Shown: positions 25,780 through 32,491 of the stretch, one piece after another | Position numbering within the stretch: position 1 is the stretch's first letter | How the letters are laid out: each line of letters opens with the position of its first letter | Assembly: GCA_015207585.1 (NCBI GenBank) | Contig: JADEWQ010000066.1 | Location: forward strand, 1 to 32,491 | Length of the DNA stretch: 32,491 nucleotides | From: Pleurocapsales cyanobacterium LEGE 06147 | GTDB taxonomy: Bacteria > Cyanobacteriota > Cyanobacteriia > Cyanobacteriales > Xenococcaceae | Direction of reading: 5' to 3' | The notes under the pieces: generated by a model | The model's database searches: none | Seen by the model: the letters and a program-made list of their open reading frames with translations, nothing else | What the model was told of the DNA's origin: nothing | Translations under genes and position numbers: made by a program

Positions 25780-26363
25780 AGAGATTGAAAACCAGCCTGA
25801 TTTTCGGCAAGATGCTTGAGCCTCACAAATTGTTTGCGCATCATTAATAAATCTCCCCAGGGTAGTACATAGTGCATCCACTTGCCATAAATGTTTTTAG
25901 GATAGCGAACGTGTCCTTTCAGTATGAGGCGACAGGTGTTTTCCGTTGTTGGTTTAATTACATAACTGGCGACGACATCCCCAAAGATTTGAATTGCTTT
26001 TTGGGCATCCATAATCATAGTTAGATGTCGATTGGTTTCAAATTCGACTAGCTTAAAAACACCCATAAATCGTTGGTCGGGTGCTAAAATTTCAAGACCT
26101 GGAATTAATTTGGCAGGACTTTCGGGACTGGGAATGCGCTCTTGCCCCTGAAAAAAAATTCTTTCGAGGCGATCGAGAAAGTCGTAGCTGTAAGAAGATA
26201 CCTTTAACTGGCACAACCACTTCCATAAAATCGATGCTGGTGCTTTGACATCGATCGCTCGAAAGTATACATCGTCACTATTATCTATATAGCGATCGCA
26301 GGGAAACACCATTTGCCGTTCTTCGGCAGTAGAACCCCAAGTATAGGCGATCGATTTTTTCAT
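25776..26363 (-). CDS. SRPBCC/polyketide-cyclase-like protein
   Basis: A 195-residue soluble protein. The segment from about residue 33 ([35 protein letters not shown]) looks like the first strand and helices of a START/SRPBCC ligand-binding fold. The later strands [38 protein letters not shown] and a closing long helix fit the fold. No enzymatic motif is evident, and the ligand is unknown. It is convergent with the ThuA gene and overlaps it by four bases. Confidence 0.65.
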   Translation of the reverse strand: MKKSIAYTWGSTAEERQMVFPCDRYIDNSDDVYFRAIDVKAPASILWKWLCQLKVSSYSYDFLDRLERIFFQGQERIPSPESPAKLIPGLEILAPDQRFMGVFKLVEFETNRHLTMIMDAQKAIQIFGDVVASYVIKPTTENTCRLILKGHVRYPKNIYGKWMHYVLPWGDLLMMRKQFVRLKHLAENQAGFQSL

Positions 26364-26614
26364 CGTTATTCTACGATAATGACTTGACTAAAGCGATCGC
26401 ACCTGAAGATTATTTTTCTGGCACAAAGGCGCAAATTAGATTAACTCTGCGATCGCCACGAATGTTAACCAGAAGGCACTTACCAGGCAAGTTTTGGAGG
26501 TCCATATGTTTGCGTCAAAAACCGCACTTGCTTCAATTTCCCGATGTTATTTTGATTTTTGTCGGGCGACTTATGCAGGTATAATACATCCTTACCCTTT
26601 TTAATTTCTGTCAA
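26364..26614. other. Intergenic region, no gene supported
   Basis: About 250 bases with two GCGATCGC sites. Short open frames on both strands lack start signals and resemble nothing. It separates two minus-strand genes and probably carries the promoter of the SRPBCC-like gene on the minus strand, plus the 3' flank of the carotenoid protein gene. Confidence 0.4.
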
Positions 26615-27142
26615 TTAGAAACTTTGCGTAGTGCCTACTTCCGCTTGAGAGGAAACTTGTTTAATTTCACTGTAACCCATATTAGAAGCTATTTCCCGTA
26701 AAATAGAAATCTGCTCTTCAAATTCAAGTTTTTCAATTTGTGATAGGGCATTATCGAGCGCTTCTGTTGCTTGATAATCATCGGGAAGATCTACTACAGT
26801 ATCTCCCATTCCTTCAGCCCATGCATACCACACCAACAATTGATTATTAGGAGTAAAACCTCCATAAGCTCGCGAGTATTCTGTATCTTTACAGTTGACA
26901 ATATCGCGCATAATTTCAAGTTGTTCGTCATCTGATAGATTAAAAAAGTCTTCTATCAGCGAGGAAGTTAAATTTAAATTCGCTGCATTTGGTGCGGCAG
27001 GAGTAATTGAGTCTCCCATTTTTTTATAAATAAAATAAAGTAAAGCTAATTTTTCATCAGTGCTTAACTGAGTATACTGTTGAAAAATTTTTTGAGTTTG
27101 TTCTGAAAGAATATTAGAGCCTTCGTTTGTTCTTGAAGTCAT
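26615..27142 (-). CDS. Helical carotenoid protein (stand-alone OCP N-terminal domain homologue)
   Basis: A 175-residue all-helical protein matching the carotenoid-binding N-terminal domain of orange carotenoid protein. Segments are LSTDEKLALLYFIYKKMGDSITPAAPNAA, LSDDEQLEIMRDI, SRAYGGFTPNNQLLVWYAWAEGMGD and QISILREIASNMGY. The carotenoid-contacting Tyr and Trp/Tyr are present (Tyr39, Trp105, Tyr106). The regulatory NTF2-like C-domain is absent. Stand-alone homologues (HCPs) bind canthaxanthin-type carotenoids. Some quench singlet oxygen, and some quench phycobilisomes. No C-terminal-domain homologue or ketolase gene is nearby, and the HCP clade cannot be told by eye. AAGGAG lies 12 bases before the ATG. 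Confidence 0.9.
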   Translation of the reverse strand: MTSRTNEGSNILSEQTQKIFQQYTQLSTDEKLALLYFIYKKMGDSITPAAPNAANLNLTSSLIEDFFNLSDDEQLEIMRDIVNCKDTEYSRAYGGFTPNNQLLVWYAWAEGMGDTVVDLPDDYQATEALDNALSQIEKLEFEEQISILREIASNMGYSEIKQVSSQAEVGTTQSF

Positions 27143-27372
27143 TAGCTCGATTTGCTCCTTAAAACTGTACTCTACTTATCTATTTATGCATAACTGCTAA
27201 TAAACAACACCTAACGAAAGGCAGAATTAAATAATTAAGTTTTAGCCAAACTTCTTACCTTAAATAGATAAAAAGTTATTCATTAATTGGTAAGGCAGAT
27301 GAAGAGTTGGCGATAGTATGTACATACTATCCCGAACCTCCAAGTTTTTCTGCACGCACCGCGCAGCGATTG

Positions 27373-27539
27373 CTTTGCTGGATTGCAACTGCTAAATTAA
27401 CTTGTCAGTCAATATAGATGGTAGTAGAAAATTTGTGTCCTCCTAACTTTGTGAAAAGTTTAAAAGCGATCGCCTCTAATAATTGTGTAATCAAATTAGT
27501 TTCTTTGCATACTATTAGCAAGCGATCGAATAATTTAAC
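27373..27539. repeat. Direct repeat copy 1 (about 167 bp), TA-proximal, decayed
   Basis: It aligns without gaps to 28456-28622 at roughly 86% identity by my hand count (about 23 mismatches). Either strand shows part of an open frame, but copy 1 has stops in both the plus reading (TAG near 27416) and the minus reading (TGA where copy 2 has TGG). I read both copies as decayed remnants of one element or gene of unknown identity. Confidence 0.85.
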
Positions 27540-27636
27540 CGTTCATTCCTCTCATCCTGCTTTGGAGAAATTACAAAGTTATTTTTCTTCGTTCGATTAA
27601 TCAACTAATCGCTTGTCCTGTAAGTACTTATCACCG

Positions 27637-28056
27637 TTATTGAGAATGGGTTAATTCCTGAATCAAGGAATCAGGAGACATAATTCGAGGGGTAACAACA
27701 GGAAAATCTTTAGGATTACGGGTGACAATGACATCCAATTTATGTACTATAGCAGTGCTGTACTGAATTGCATCTTCAAAATCTCGAAAATTAGCAGTTA
27801 GTGCCATAGCAATTATAGACAGATTTACTGTGGCAACTTGGCAAATGGAAGTCAATCTAGTTAAGAAACCGATCGTCCAATCTTTACCTCTTTCTTTGCG
27901 AATAATATAGTAAAGATCGCTAAAAGTTGATGCTGAAACATAGCCTTTGACTTGTCCCTGCTCGATTGAGGAAAAAATGAGATCGCTCCCATCGTAAAAA
28001 GGCTCTCGTTTAAAGGCAAGATCCAAAATAATATTGGTATCTAACAGTACCTTCAC
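27637..28056 (-). CDS. PIN-domain toxin (VapC-like)
   Basis: A 139-residue PIN-domain ribonuclease, the toxin of a type II toxin-antitoxin pair. The acidic active site is visible: LLDTNIILDLAF (Asp6), SDLYYIIRK (Asp in place of the usual Glu in this helix), and FRDFEDAIQYSTA with DVIVTRNPKDF. VapC toxins cut tRNA or rRNA, but the target here is unknown. The start is GTG at 28056, overlapping the antitoxin TGA in GTGA, so translation is coupled to the upstream antitoxin. Confidence 0.88.
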   Translation of the reverse strand: MKVLLDTNIILDLAFKREPFYDGSDLIFSSIEQGQVKGYVSASTFSDLYYIIRKERGKDWTIGFLTRLTSICQVATVNLSIIAMALTANFRDFEDAIQYSTAIVHKLDVIVTRNPKDFPVVTPRIMSPDSLIQELTHSQ

Positions 28057-28343
28057 AAATTATGTTTTTCCTTTAAATACTCCCACTTAGCTCGATCTGG
28101 ATCGAAGTCAGGTGAGATAGGAGGGACATTTTCTAGTAAGTCTTTAAATGCTTTAGTTCTGTATTGCACCTTTTTTGTAGATGTTTCTGGTTGCAATTCT
28201 GTTTTTGATTCTGTAGAACTTTCAGTTGTCTCAACTGTTTGTAAAATAATAATTTCTACATCCCCTGGGGGTATTTTTACTGGTTCGGCAATTTTCAAGT
28301 TACCTGCTGGATCGATTTTTCCCTTAAGTTTGTAAGCTTGCAT
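28053..28343 (-). CDS. Antitoxin of the PIN-domain toxin
   Basis: A 96-residue protein directly upstream of and overlapping the PIN gene by four bases. The N-terminus (YKLKGKIDPAGNLKIAEPVKIPPGDVEIIIL) looks like a small beta-rich, AbrB/SpoVT-like dimer domain. The Ser/Thr/Glu-rich middle is likely disordered. The C-terminus (YRTKAFKDLLENVPPISPDFDPDRAKWEYLKEKHNL) should wrap the toxin. This architecture is frequent beside cyanobacterial PIN toxins. It probably also autoregulates the operon. Confidence 0.8.
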   Translation of the reverse strand: MQAYKLKGKIDPAGNLKIAEPVKIPPGDVEIIILQTVETTESSTESKTELQPETSTKKVQYRTKAFKDLLENVPPISPDFDPDRAKWEYLKEKHNL

Positions 28344-28455
28344 AATACTTTTTTACTTTATTTATACGAGCGGGAAGACTCCCGACAGCATCTTCTTTCT
28401 TATTTGGCTCATCGTGTCTTGATTAATATCAGTATCATACTGCTGATAGTAACCA

Positions 28456-28622
28456 CTTTGCTGGATTGCAACTGCTAAATTAGCTTGCCAGTCAATATAT
28501 ATAGTAGTAGAAAATTTGTGTACTCCCAATTTTGTGAAAGGTTTAGAAGCGATCGCCATTAATAATTATGCAGTTGAATTAGTTCCTTTGCCTACTATTA
28601 TCGAGCAATCTAGTAATTTAAC
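28456..28622. repeat. Direct repeat copy 2 (about 167 bp)
   Basis: Partner of 27373-27539 at a constant offset of 1083 bases. The two copies bracket the toxin-antitoxin genes in the same orientation. A 65-codon minus-strand frame (28362-28559) crosses it. Its ATG and its TGG are not conserved in copy 1, so it is probably not a functional gene. Confidence 0.85.
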
Positions 28623-28850
28623 TTTTTATTTGTCAGGAAAAACTAAGATTTTGAAAGTAGACGCGGTTTCATAAACTAAAAAGAAAACCTGGCAATGGCA
28701 AAAAAGCATCCCAAATTTAATTACTATCAATCAAAACCCTTACGTATCCGAAATTTATTCCGCAGCGCGATAACAATTTTGCCTTCTAGTAAATCTTACC
28801 CGCAAGTACTTTAGGATTAAAAATAATACGATTGATTGGATTTTGATTGT

Positions 28851-28982
28851 TTATAATTTACCTCGACGGCTAATAACCTCTTGTTCTATTTCCTCTTGAT
28901 TTAATAAGGGTTTATTAAAAGATTCAATAATTTGATGCACAAGATCGATATCGAATAGCTTATCAAGACCGATATATCAAAG
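28851..28982 (-). pseudogene. Possible C-terminal gene remnant
   Basis: The minus strand encodes YIGLDKLFDIDLVHQIIESF continuing to a natural-looking Lys/Arg-rich end (ISRRGKL, stop at 28851-28853), about 43 codons. A TGA precedes it and there is no plausible start. The composition looks like a real soluble protein end, so I read it as the tail of a deleted gene. The family is not recognised. Confidence 0.35.
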
Positions 28983-29024
28983 CTAGAGAACAGGCGAGGT
29001 GGGCAATGTCCACCTTACGATATA

Positions 29025-29208
29025 TATAGTATAGGACTTACGCATAGCCACCAGGAAATCAATTTCCTCACTTCAAAGCTAAAGTGGCAGGTACTCCGCC
29101 GTAAGACGGCACCCATTGCCTTCCGCGGTCAAGTTAACCCATTTCAATGGGTTTGAGCTTCGAGCCGGAACTTTAGTTCGTGGCAAACTGCGTCAGTCCT
29201 GTAGTATA
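29025..29208. mobile_element. MITE-like element with 20-bp imperfect terminal inverted repeats
   Basis: The left end TATAGTATAGGACTTACGCA (29025-29044) and the right end TGCGTCAGTCCTGTAGTATA (29189-29208) are inverted repeats with 17 of 20 matches. The 184-bp element is non-coding. Inside are hairpins AGGAAAT/ATTTCCT (29053-29068), GCCGT/ACGGC near 29100 and AACCCATT/AATGGGTT near 29137. The AGGACTTACGCA end resembles ends I associate with cyanobacterial IS elements and MITEs. No transposase is nearby. Confidence 0.65.
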
Positions 29209-29338
29209 AAAATATTTAGGCAAGACCTACTAAACTGGTTTGCAAGTCAAAATATTTGTGAACTCGAGAATTTATCAAAGATTTAAAAGCGATGCTAAAG
29301 TTATTTATTTGTTGCTCAAGTGGCTTCTTAATCAGCCT

Positions 29339-29453
29339 GCTCGGAAATTGATTTCCGAGCTAATATCTAAAGTTCATTAAAAATGGACTAAAACTCTTGC
29401 CTCAGTCTTCTTTAGAAGACTTCAACTATAAGCCAGGAAATTAATTTCCTGGC
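29339..29453. repeat. Palindrome cluster (GGAAATTRATTTCC family)
   Basis: Two perfect 22-bp palindromic or near-palindromic sites with half GCTCGGAAAT (29339-29360, two-base centre) and half GCCAGGAAATT (29432-29453) flank a hairpin AGTCTTCT-TT-AGAAGACT (29404-29421). A third related hairpin lies in the MITE-like element at 29053. The spacing and shared core suggest one composite repeat unit. No coding potential. Confidence 0.85.
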
Positions 29454-29956
29454 GATTGATGAGACTCAACCGGAGATTTATCAGTCAATCAGAAATTTAT
29501 ATACTCTTAAATTTATCGAAGTTTAGAAATAATAGTTGTTTTTGCATAACATAGCTAGCTGAAAATAGCTATAACTATTTGTTGAATAAATTAAAGAAAT
29601 TAAAAAGAGAGCTTATTTAGCTATTAAGTAAAAACCTTTGGCAACCAAGAAGCGAGAAAACATCTACTAGTATTGGTTCTATCTTCTTGTTTTTCCAAAT
29701 TTTTATATCGACTCCGAAACCTTTATCTTAAGTTTAAATAAAATAAGAACGCATAGCCATTTAAATTTAAAAATTGCATAAAATCGGATAATCTTTAGAG
29801 TTACTTGATATTTGAATTCAGTATTTCCTTGAATTTACTTTTGCAAATGCCAATTGCTACTGTTGAGATAACTAAAGCAATTAAAGAAGCATTTAGATTT
29901 CAATCTCACAAAAACTAAATACAAAAGCTATTAAATATTTAAAGGTAATTGGCAGA
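29454..29956. other. AT-rich upstream region of the fibro-slime gene
   Basis: About 500 bases of AT-rich DNA. A 23-codon ORF (MPIATVEITKAIKEAFRF..., near 29847-29918) has no ribosome binding site and is probably chance. The region likely contains a long 5' leader and promoter. No defined regulatory motif is recognisable. Confidence 0.4.
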
Positions 29957-31081
29957 ATGCTAAATTCTATTAATTTAAAAAAACTCACCGTTAATGGTAT
30001 TTTAGCTGTTATTGTAGGAGGCAGTTTAATCGTTTCATCTAATCTAGTTGATGCTAATAACGGTCGAGGTCAAGGACAAAACTCTTGTAAAAGTAATAAC
30101 GGTCATGGTAACAATGCACCAGTTAACGTTACATTAAGTGACGGAACTCGTATTACTGGAACCTACGACCCTAGTAATCCATCAGAAGCATCAGCTAATA
30201 ATATGCTGACTGTATACAACAGTAAAGGTGAAAAGATTCAATACAAGAATCTAACTAAAGCTCAGAAAACAGAATTTCACAATAAAGTACTAGACATTGA
30301 GCTACGTGGTGGAGGCTCAGAGACAAATTGTGTTAGTGACTCTTCTAGTAATTCTACAAACAATAGTTCTAATACGCAACAAGCATCTACACCTAACGAC
30401 AGATCTAATACACAACAAGCACCAAGAACAATAGAACTAATAGGTACAATTAGAGACTTTAAAGATAGCCATCCCGACTTTGAACGGAATCCTGGTGAGA
30501 AAAACTCTAGGGGTCAAACATTTCAATATGGTTTAGATAAAAAAATTACAACAGACACTCTTGGTTCGGACAAAAAACCTATATATGCAGGTGGTAGTTA
30601 TTCAACCACAACCAAAGAAAATTTTGACCAATGGTATCGCGATGTACCAGGCGTAAACCAAAGTGTGTCATATTCTATCCAGCTTGAAGACCACGATGGC
30701 GATGGTATCTATACTTATACCAATAATTCTTTTTTCCCTATTAACGGTCAGCTTTTTGGGAATGAAGGACGTAGCAAAAACTATCATTTTACTTACGAAC
30801 TTCACACTCAATTTACTTATAGAGGTGGCGAGACCTTTAAATTCAGTGGTGATGACGATGTTTGGGTCTACATTAATGGCAAGAAGGTCATCGATATAGG
30901 CGGGGTTCACTCTAAACTAGATGCCGAAGTCAAGCTAGATGATGTTGCTAGTCAAATTGGTCTTGAAAGAGGCAAAACCTATGACTTAGATTTCTTCTTT
31001 GCAGAAAGACACACAACCGAGTCCAATTTTACCATTACAACTAGTCTTATATTAGAAAATGCTCCAGAAACAGCTGACTAA
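29957..31081 (+). CDS. Secreted fibro-slime / PA14-like protein
   Basis: A 374-residue exported protein. Residues 1-33 form a signal peptide with hydrophobic GILAVIVGGSLIVSS. Residues 34-120 are an Asn/Gly-rich region and a small globular part (NAPVNVTLSDGTRITGTYD). A Ser/Asn/Thr/Gln-rich linker (about 125-157) holds two SNTQQA motifs. Residues 159-368 are a fibro-slime domain: IGTIRDFKDSHPDFE, FKFSGDDDVWVYINGKKVIDIGG and LDFFFAERHTTESNFTI, of the PA14 superfamily. Fibro-slime proteins occur in surface-exposed or slime-associated proteins of Fibrobacter, myxobacteria and others, often in carbohydrate binding. Cys44 and Cys125 could form a disulfide. A strong terminator follows. Confidence 0.88.
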   Translation: MLNSINLKKLTVNGILAVIVGGSLIVSSNLVDANNGRGQGQNSCKSNNGHGNNAPVNVTLSDGTRITGTYDPSNPSEASANNMLTVYNSKGEKIQYKNLTKAQKTEFHNKVLDIELRGGGSETNCVSDSSSNSTNNSSNTQQASTPNDRSNTQQAPRTIELIGTIRDFKDSHPDFERNPGEKNSRGQTFQYGLDKKITTDTLGSDKKPIYAGGSYSTTTKENFDQWYRDVPGVNQSVSYSIQLEDHDGDGIYTYTNNSFFPINGQLFGNEGRSKNYHFTYELHTQFTYRGGETFKFSGDDDVWVYINGKKVIDIGGVHSKLDAEVKLDDVASQIGLERGKTYDLDFFFAERHTTESNFTITTSLILENAPETAD

Positions 31082-31108
31082 ATAAGTTCCTCAATCAGAC
31101 TAATACTT

Positions 31109-31141
31109 AAAGCGATTCCCATTGACGAATCGCTTTTTTTT
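31109..31141 (+). terminator. Rho-independent terminator of the fibro-slime gene
   Basis: AAAGCGATTC (31109-31118), an 8-base loop, and GAATCGCTTT (31127-31136) make a perfect 10-bp stem, continuing into a run of eight T (31134-31141). It lies 28 bases after the stop codon. Confidence 0.9.
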
Positions 31142-31202
31142 GTTGCAATTATTCTCCAATCTGTCATACCAAATTCCTCAACTCTCGCTACAAACAAATC
31201 CC

Positions 31203-31232
31203 TGTAGGGGCGAACCGCCGTTCGCCCCTACA
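31203..31232. repeat. Palindromic repeat of the GTAGGGGCGA family
   Basis: TGTAGGGGCGAAC (31203-31215), loop CGCC, then the exact reverse complement (31220-31232). It shares the GTAGGGGCGA arm with the palindrome at 12609-12636, so this is a dispersed family in the genome. Confidence 0.9.
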
Positions 31233-31510
31233 ACAATGATGTGTCACTCCTCTCGAAACAATTCTGTTGTCATTGTTTGTACAATGAGCATAAAATCTAG
31301 ATCTGAAAGCGATCCGATGGAATTTTGCCAATACCTTAACTGAACTTAGACAAATCAATAGGAGGATGATTGCCAACAGCAAGTCAAATGCTCCAAGTGA
31401 TAGTGATATGTCAATGGCTATCGAACTTCTATCGACCAATCTAATTGTTCCGATACGATGTAGATAGAAAAGAAATATTTATTATTGCTGGAGAGCAGGG
31501 AAATATCGAA

Positions 31511-31720
31511 TTGACGCTCCCACCACTAAGCTTACGCTTGAGTGGGGGATTCTTGGACTCACCATTGCCCGTTCGGGTTGCCCCTACTGGTCTTACGCGG
31601 TGATACCTAGTCTTTCAACTAGCTTCTCAAGCGTGAATTCGGGTGCGCCCCACCCTATTTTCCTAGAGTTCTGTTAATGCAGAATTGATTACTACTCACT
31701 CAGTTTCCTACAAGATTTTA
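31511..31720 (-). ncRNA. Orphan omega-RNA-like right end of an IS200/IS605-type element (no tnpB)
   Basis: Read on the minus strand, this stretch runs through GGTGGGGCGCACCCGAATTC, CTAGGTATCACCGCGTAAGA, CCAGTAGGGGCAACCCGAAC and GGCAATGGTGAGTCCAAGAA. It then forms a terminal hairpin (31517-31549: CCCCCACTCAAGC, GTAA, GCTTAGTGGTGGG) and ends in GCGTCAA at 31511. From memory this is the layout and wording of the 3' part of cyanobacterial tnpB genes and their omega RNA scaffold. There the terminal stem and TCAA mark the element's right end, and the adjacent bases act as guide. The upstream 300 bases on that strand have no open tnpB frame, so only the RNA end survives. The 5' limit is approximate. 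Confidence 0.55.
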
Positions 31721-31824
31721 CCTTTCCACGGAAAAGCTGAGACTAATGGAATTCAACCCCATATCTTGAATTGTCTAGGTACAGTCGCTATCGATTAGAT
31801 AGCTCGGTTTTTTAACAGTCTTCG

Positions 31825-32015
31825 GGGAACAGTCATCAGTTATCAGTTTCAATTTTCTGGGTTAAAGTCCCCGCTTCTATTTCTTAAAAAGGAAGCGTCT
31901 TAAATTAAAAGTCGCCGCGTCCTCTTACGCCGTCGCACGGCGTAAGAGTGTCGGCGCGTTTAAATCTGCTGTTAATTTACACTGGTGACTGATTACTGAT
32001 GACTGGTGACTGATT
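31825..32015. repeat. Short-repeat tracts and a 12-bp-stem palindrome
   Basis: AGTCATCAGTTATCAGTTTC (about 31831) and ACTGGTGACTGATTACTGAT with further units (about 31980-32015) belong to the same short-repeat type as 7130-7221. Between them CTCTTACGCCGT (31922-31933), loop CGC and ACGGCGTAAGAG (31937-31948) form a perfect palindrome. No gene is supported from 31142 to 32146. Confidence 0.8.
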
Positions 32016-32146
32016 TAAGAGGTTGATTACCGTTCCTCTAAGTCCAATAGTACAATAGTTCAAAGCTATATTTTATGAAGATTCTGCATCAATTTTGTCA
32101 ACTCTGACCATAACTATTTACAGTGATGGTAAATGGAGGTACGACA

Positions 32147-32341
32147 TTGCCGAAACCTAACTTTCAAACAATGACGCTAACTGAGTTAAGGCAATATGTT
32201 TTGGCTCATCGAGACGACCAAGAAGCGTGGGTCGAATTTACTAATAAAACTAGACCTGATGCCGTGATAGTTTCTGCCGATACGCCCTTGGAAGAACAAG
32301 AGCGCATCATTAAAGAGCTAGCAGAAAGAACAAATCAGTAA
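32147..32341 (+). CDS. Small conserved protein (DUF6887-like)
   Basis: A 64-residue soluble protein. The segment PNFQTMTLTELRQYVLAHRDDQEAWVEF matches, from memory, a short family common in cyanobacteria (DUF6887), often paired with a second small gene. Its function is unknown, and a toxin-antitoxin-like role has not been shown to my knowledge. I chose the TTG at 32147 because a perfect GGAGGT (32135-32140) lies six bases upstream. In-frame ATG at 32126 and GTG at 32123 lie before that site and have no binding site of their own. No partner gene follows within the window. Confidence 0.7.
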   Translation: MPKPNFQTMTLTELRQYVLAHRDDQEAWVEFTNKTRPDAVIVSADTPLEEQERIIKELAERTNQ

Positions 32342-32442
32342 ATAAACTTTTCTATTTTCTACAACAGACATCTCCAAAATACAATTATAAATAAAATTAA
32401 AAAAGTAAATCAAGCATAAATTGGTCAAACAAGCCAAAATAA

Positions 32443-32491
32443 ATGAGTAATTACACCTGGAAATATATAGAGCAACATCCCCAAGAAGTCA
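32443..32491 (+). CDS. 5' end of an unidentified gene (partial)
   Basis: An ATG opens a frame to the window edge, giving MSNYTWKYIEQHPQEV. There is no clear ribosome binding site. The opening (NYxWKxIExxPQE) reminds me of N-termini of some cyanobacterial IS transposases of the IS5/IS4 type, but 16 residues cannot decide it. Confidence 0.35.
   Translation, partial: MSNYTWKYIEQHPQEV

Noticed and set aside
26384-26584. 66-codon plus-strand ORF between two minus-strand genes
   Set aside because: Non-ATG start, no ribosome binding site, biased basic composition. It appears to be chance.
27418-27600. 60-codon plus-strand ORF in direct repeat copy 1
   Set aside because: It comes from the decayed repeat. 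The corresponding frame in copy 2 diverges at all codon positions, without a sign of protein-level selection.
28362-28559. 65-codon minus-strand ORF just upstream of the antitoxin
   Set aside because: Its start ATG and an internal TGG are not conserved in the other repeat copy, and no family is recognised.
31122-31439. Overlapping ORFs on both strands after the fibro-slime gene
   Set aside because: They run through a terminator and a palindromic repeat and encode low-information peptides.

Overview
The window looks like a cyanobacterial chromosome segment of fairly low GC. The HIP1 octamer GCGATCGC recurs throughout. The gene content is also cyanobacterial: a group 2 sigma factor, a helical carotenoid protein related to the N-domain of orange carotenoid protein, a very large PAS-rich hybrid histidine kinase, an EAL protein with a characteristic N-terminal extension, Uma2 proteins and many short palindromic repeats. 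A genus cannot be fixed from sequence alone.

Layout: 1-3000 holds the tail of an unidentified gene, an RTX-type calcium-binding protein with six 57-bp tandem repeats, a SemiSWEET-like PQ-loop protein, a small conserved cyanobacterial protein and about 1 kb without a convincing gene. 3000-6000 encodes a group 2 sigma-70 factor and an acyl-carrier-protein/alpha-oxoamine-synthase fusion. 5959-11258 is a minus-strand block: AI-2E family transporter, CTP synthase (pyrG), mtnB, a Uma2 nuclease-like protein and mtnX. mtnB and mtnX are two steps of methionine salvage. 11338-14541 is a sugar ABC importer (lipoprotein binding protein and two permeases, no ATPase). A perfect palindrome overlaps the binding-protein stop codon. 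14750-20119 is the 1789-residue kinase.

20700-27150 has a stress flavour: two HdeD paralogues, a small secreted protein, a glutathionyl-hydroquinone reductase, a C-terminally truncated EAL protein, a ThuA-like protein, an SRPBCC-like protein and the helical carotenoid protein. 27370-29460 is accessory DNA: a PIN toxin/antitoxin pair lying between two copies of a decayed ~167-bp direct repeat, then a nest of palindromes including a 184-bp MITE-like element. A secreted fibro-slime/PA14 protein with a clear terminator follows. 31200-32020 is repeat-rich and contains what looks like an orphan right end of an IS200/IS605-type element, with the 3' scaffold of a TnpB omega RNA on the minus strand but no tnpB gene. 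A small DUF6887-like protein and the start of an unidentified gene close the window.

The strongest candidates for something undescribed are the solo omega-RNA-like element (31511-31720), the palindrome nest (28990-29455), the TA module between direct repeats, the repeat invasion inside the kinase ATPase domain, and the ACP-AOS fusion.
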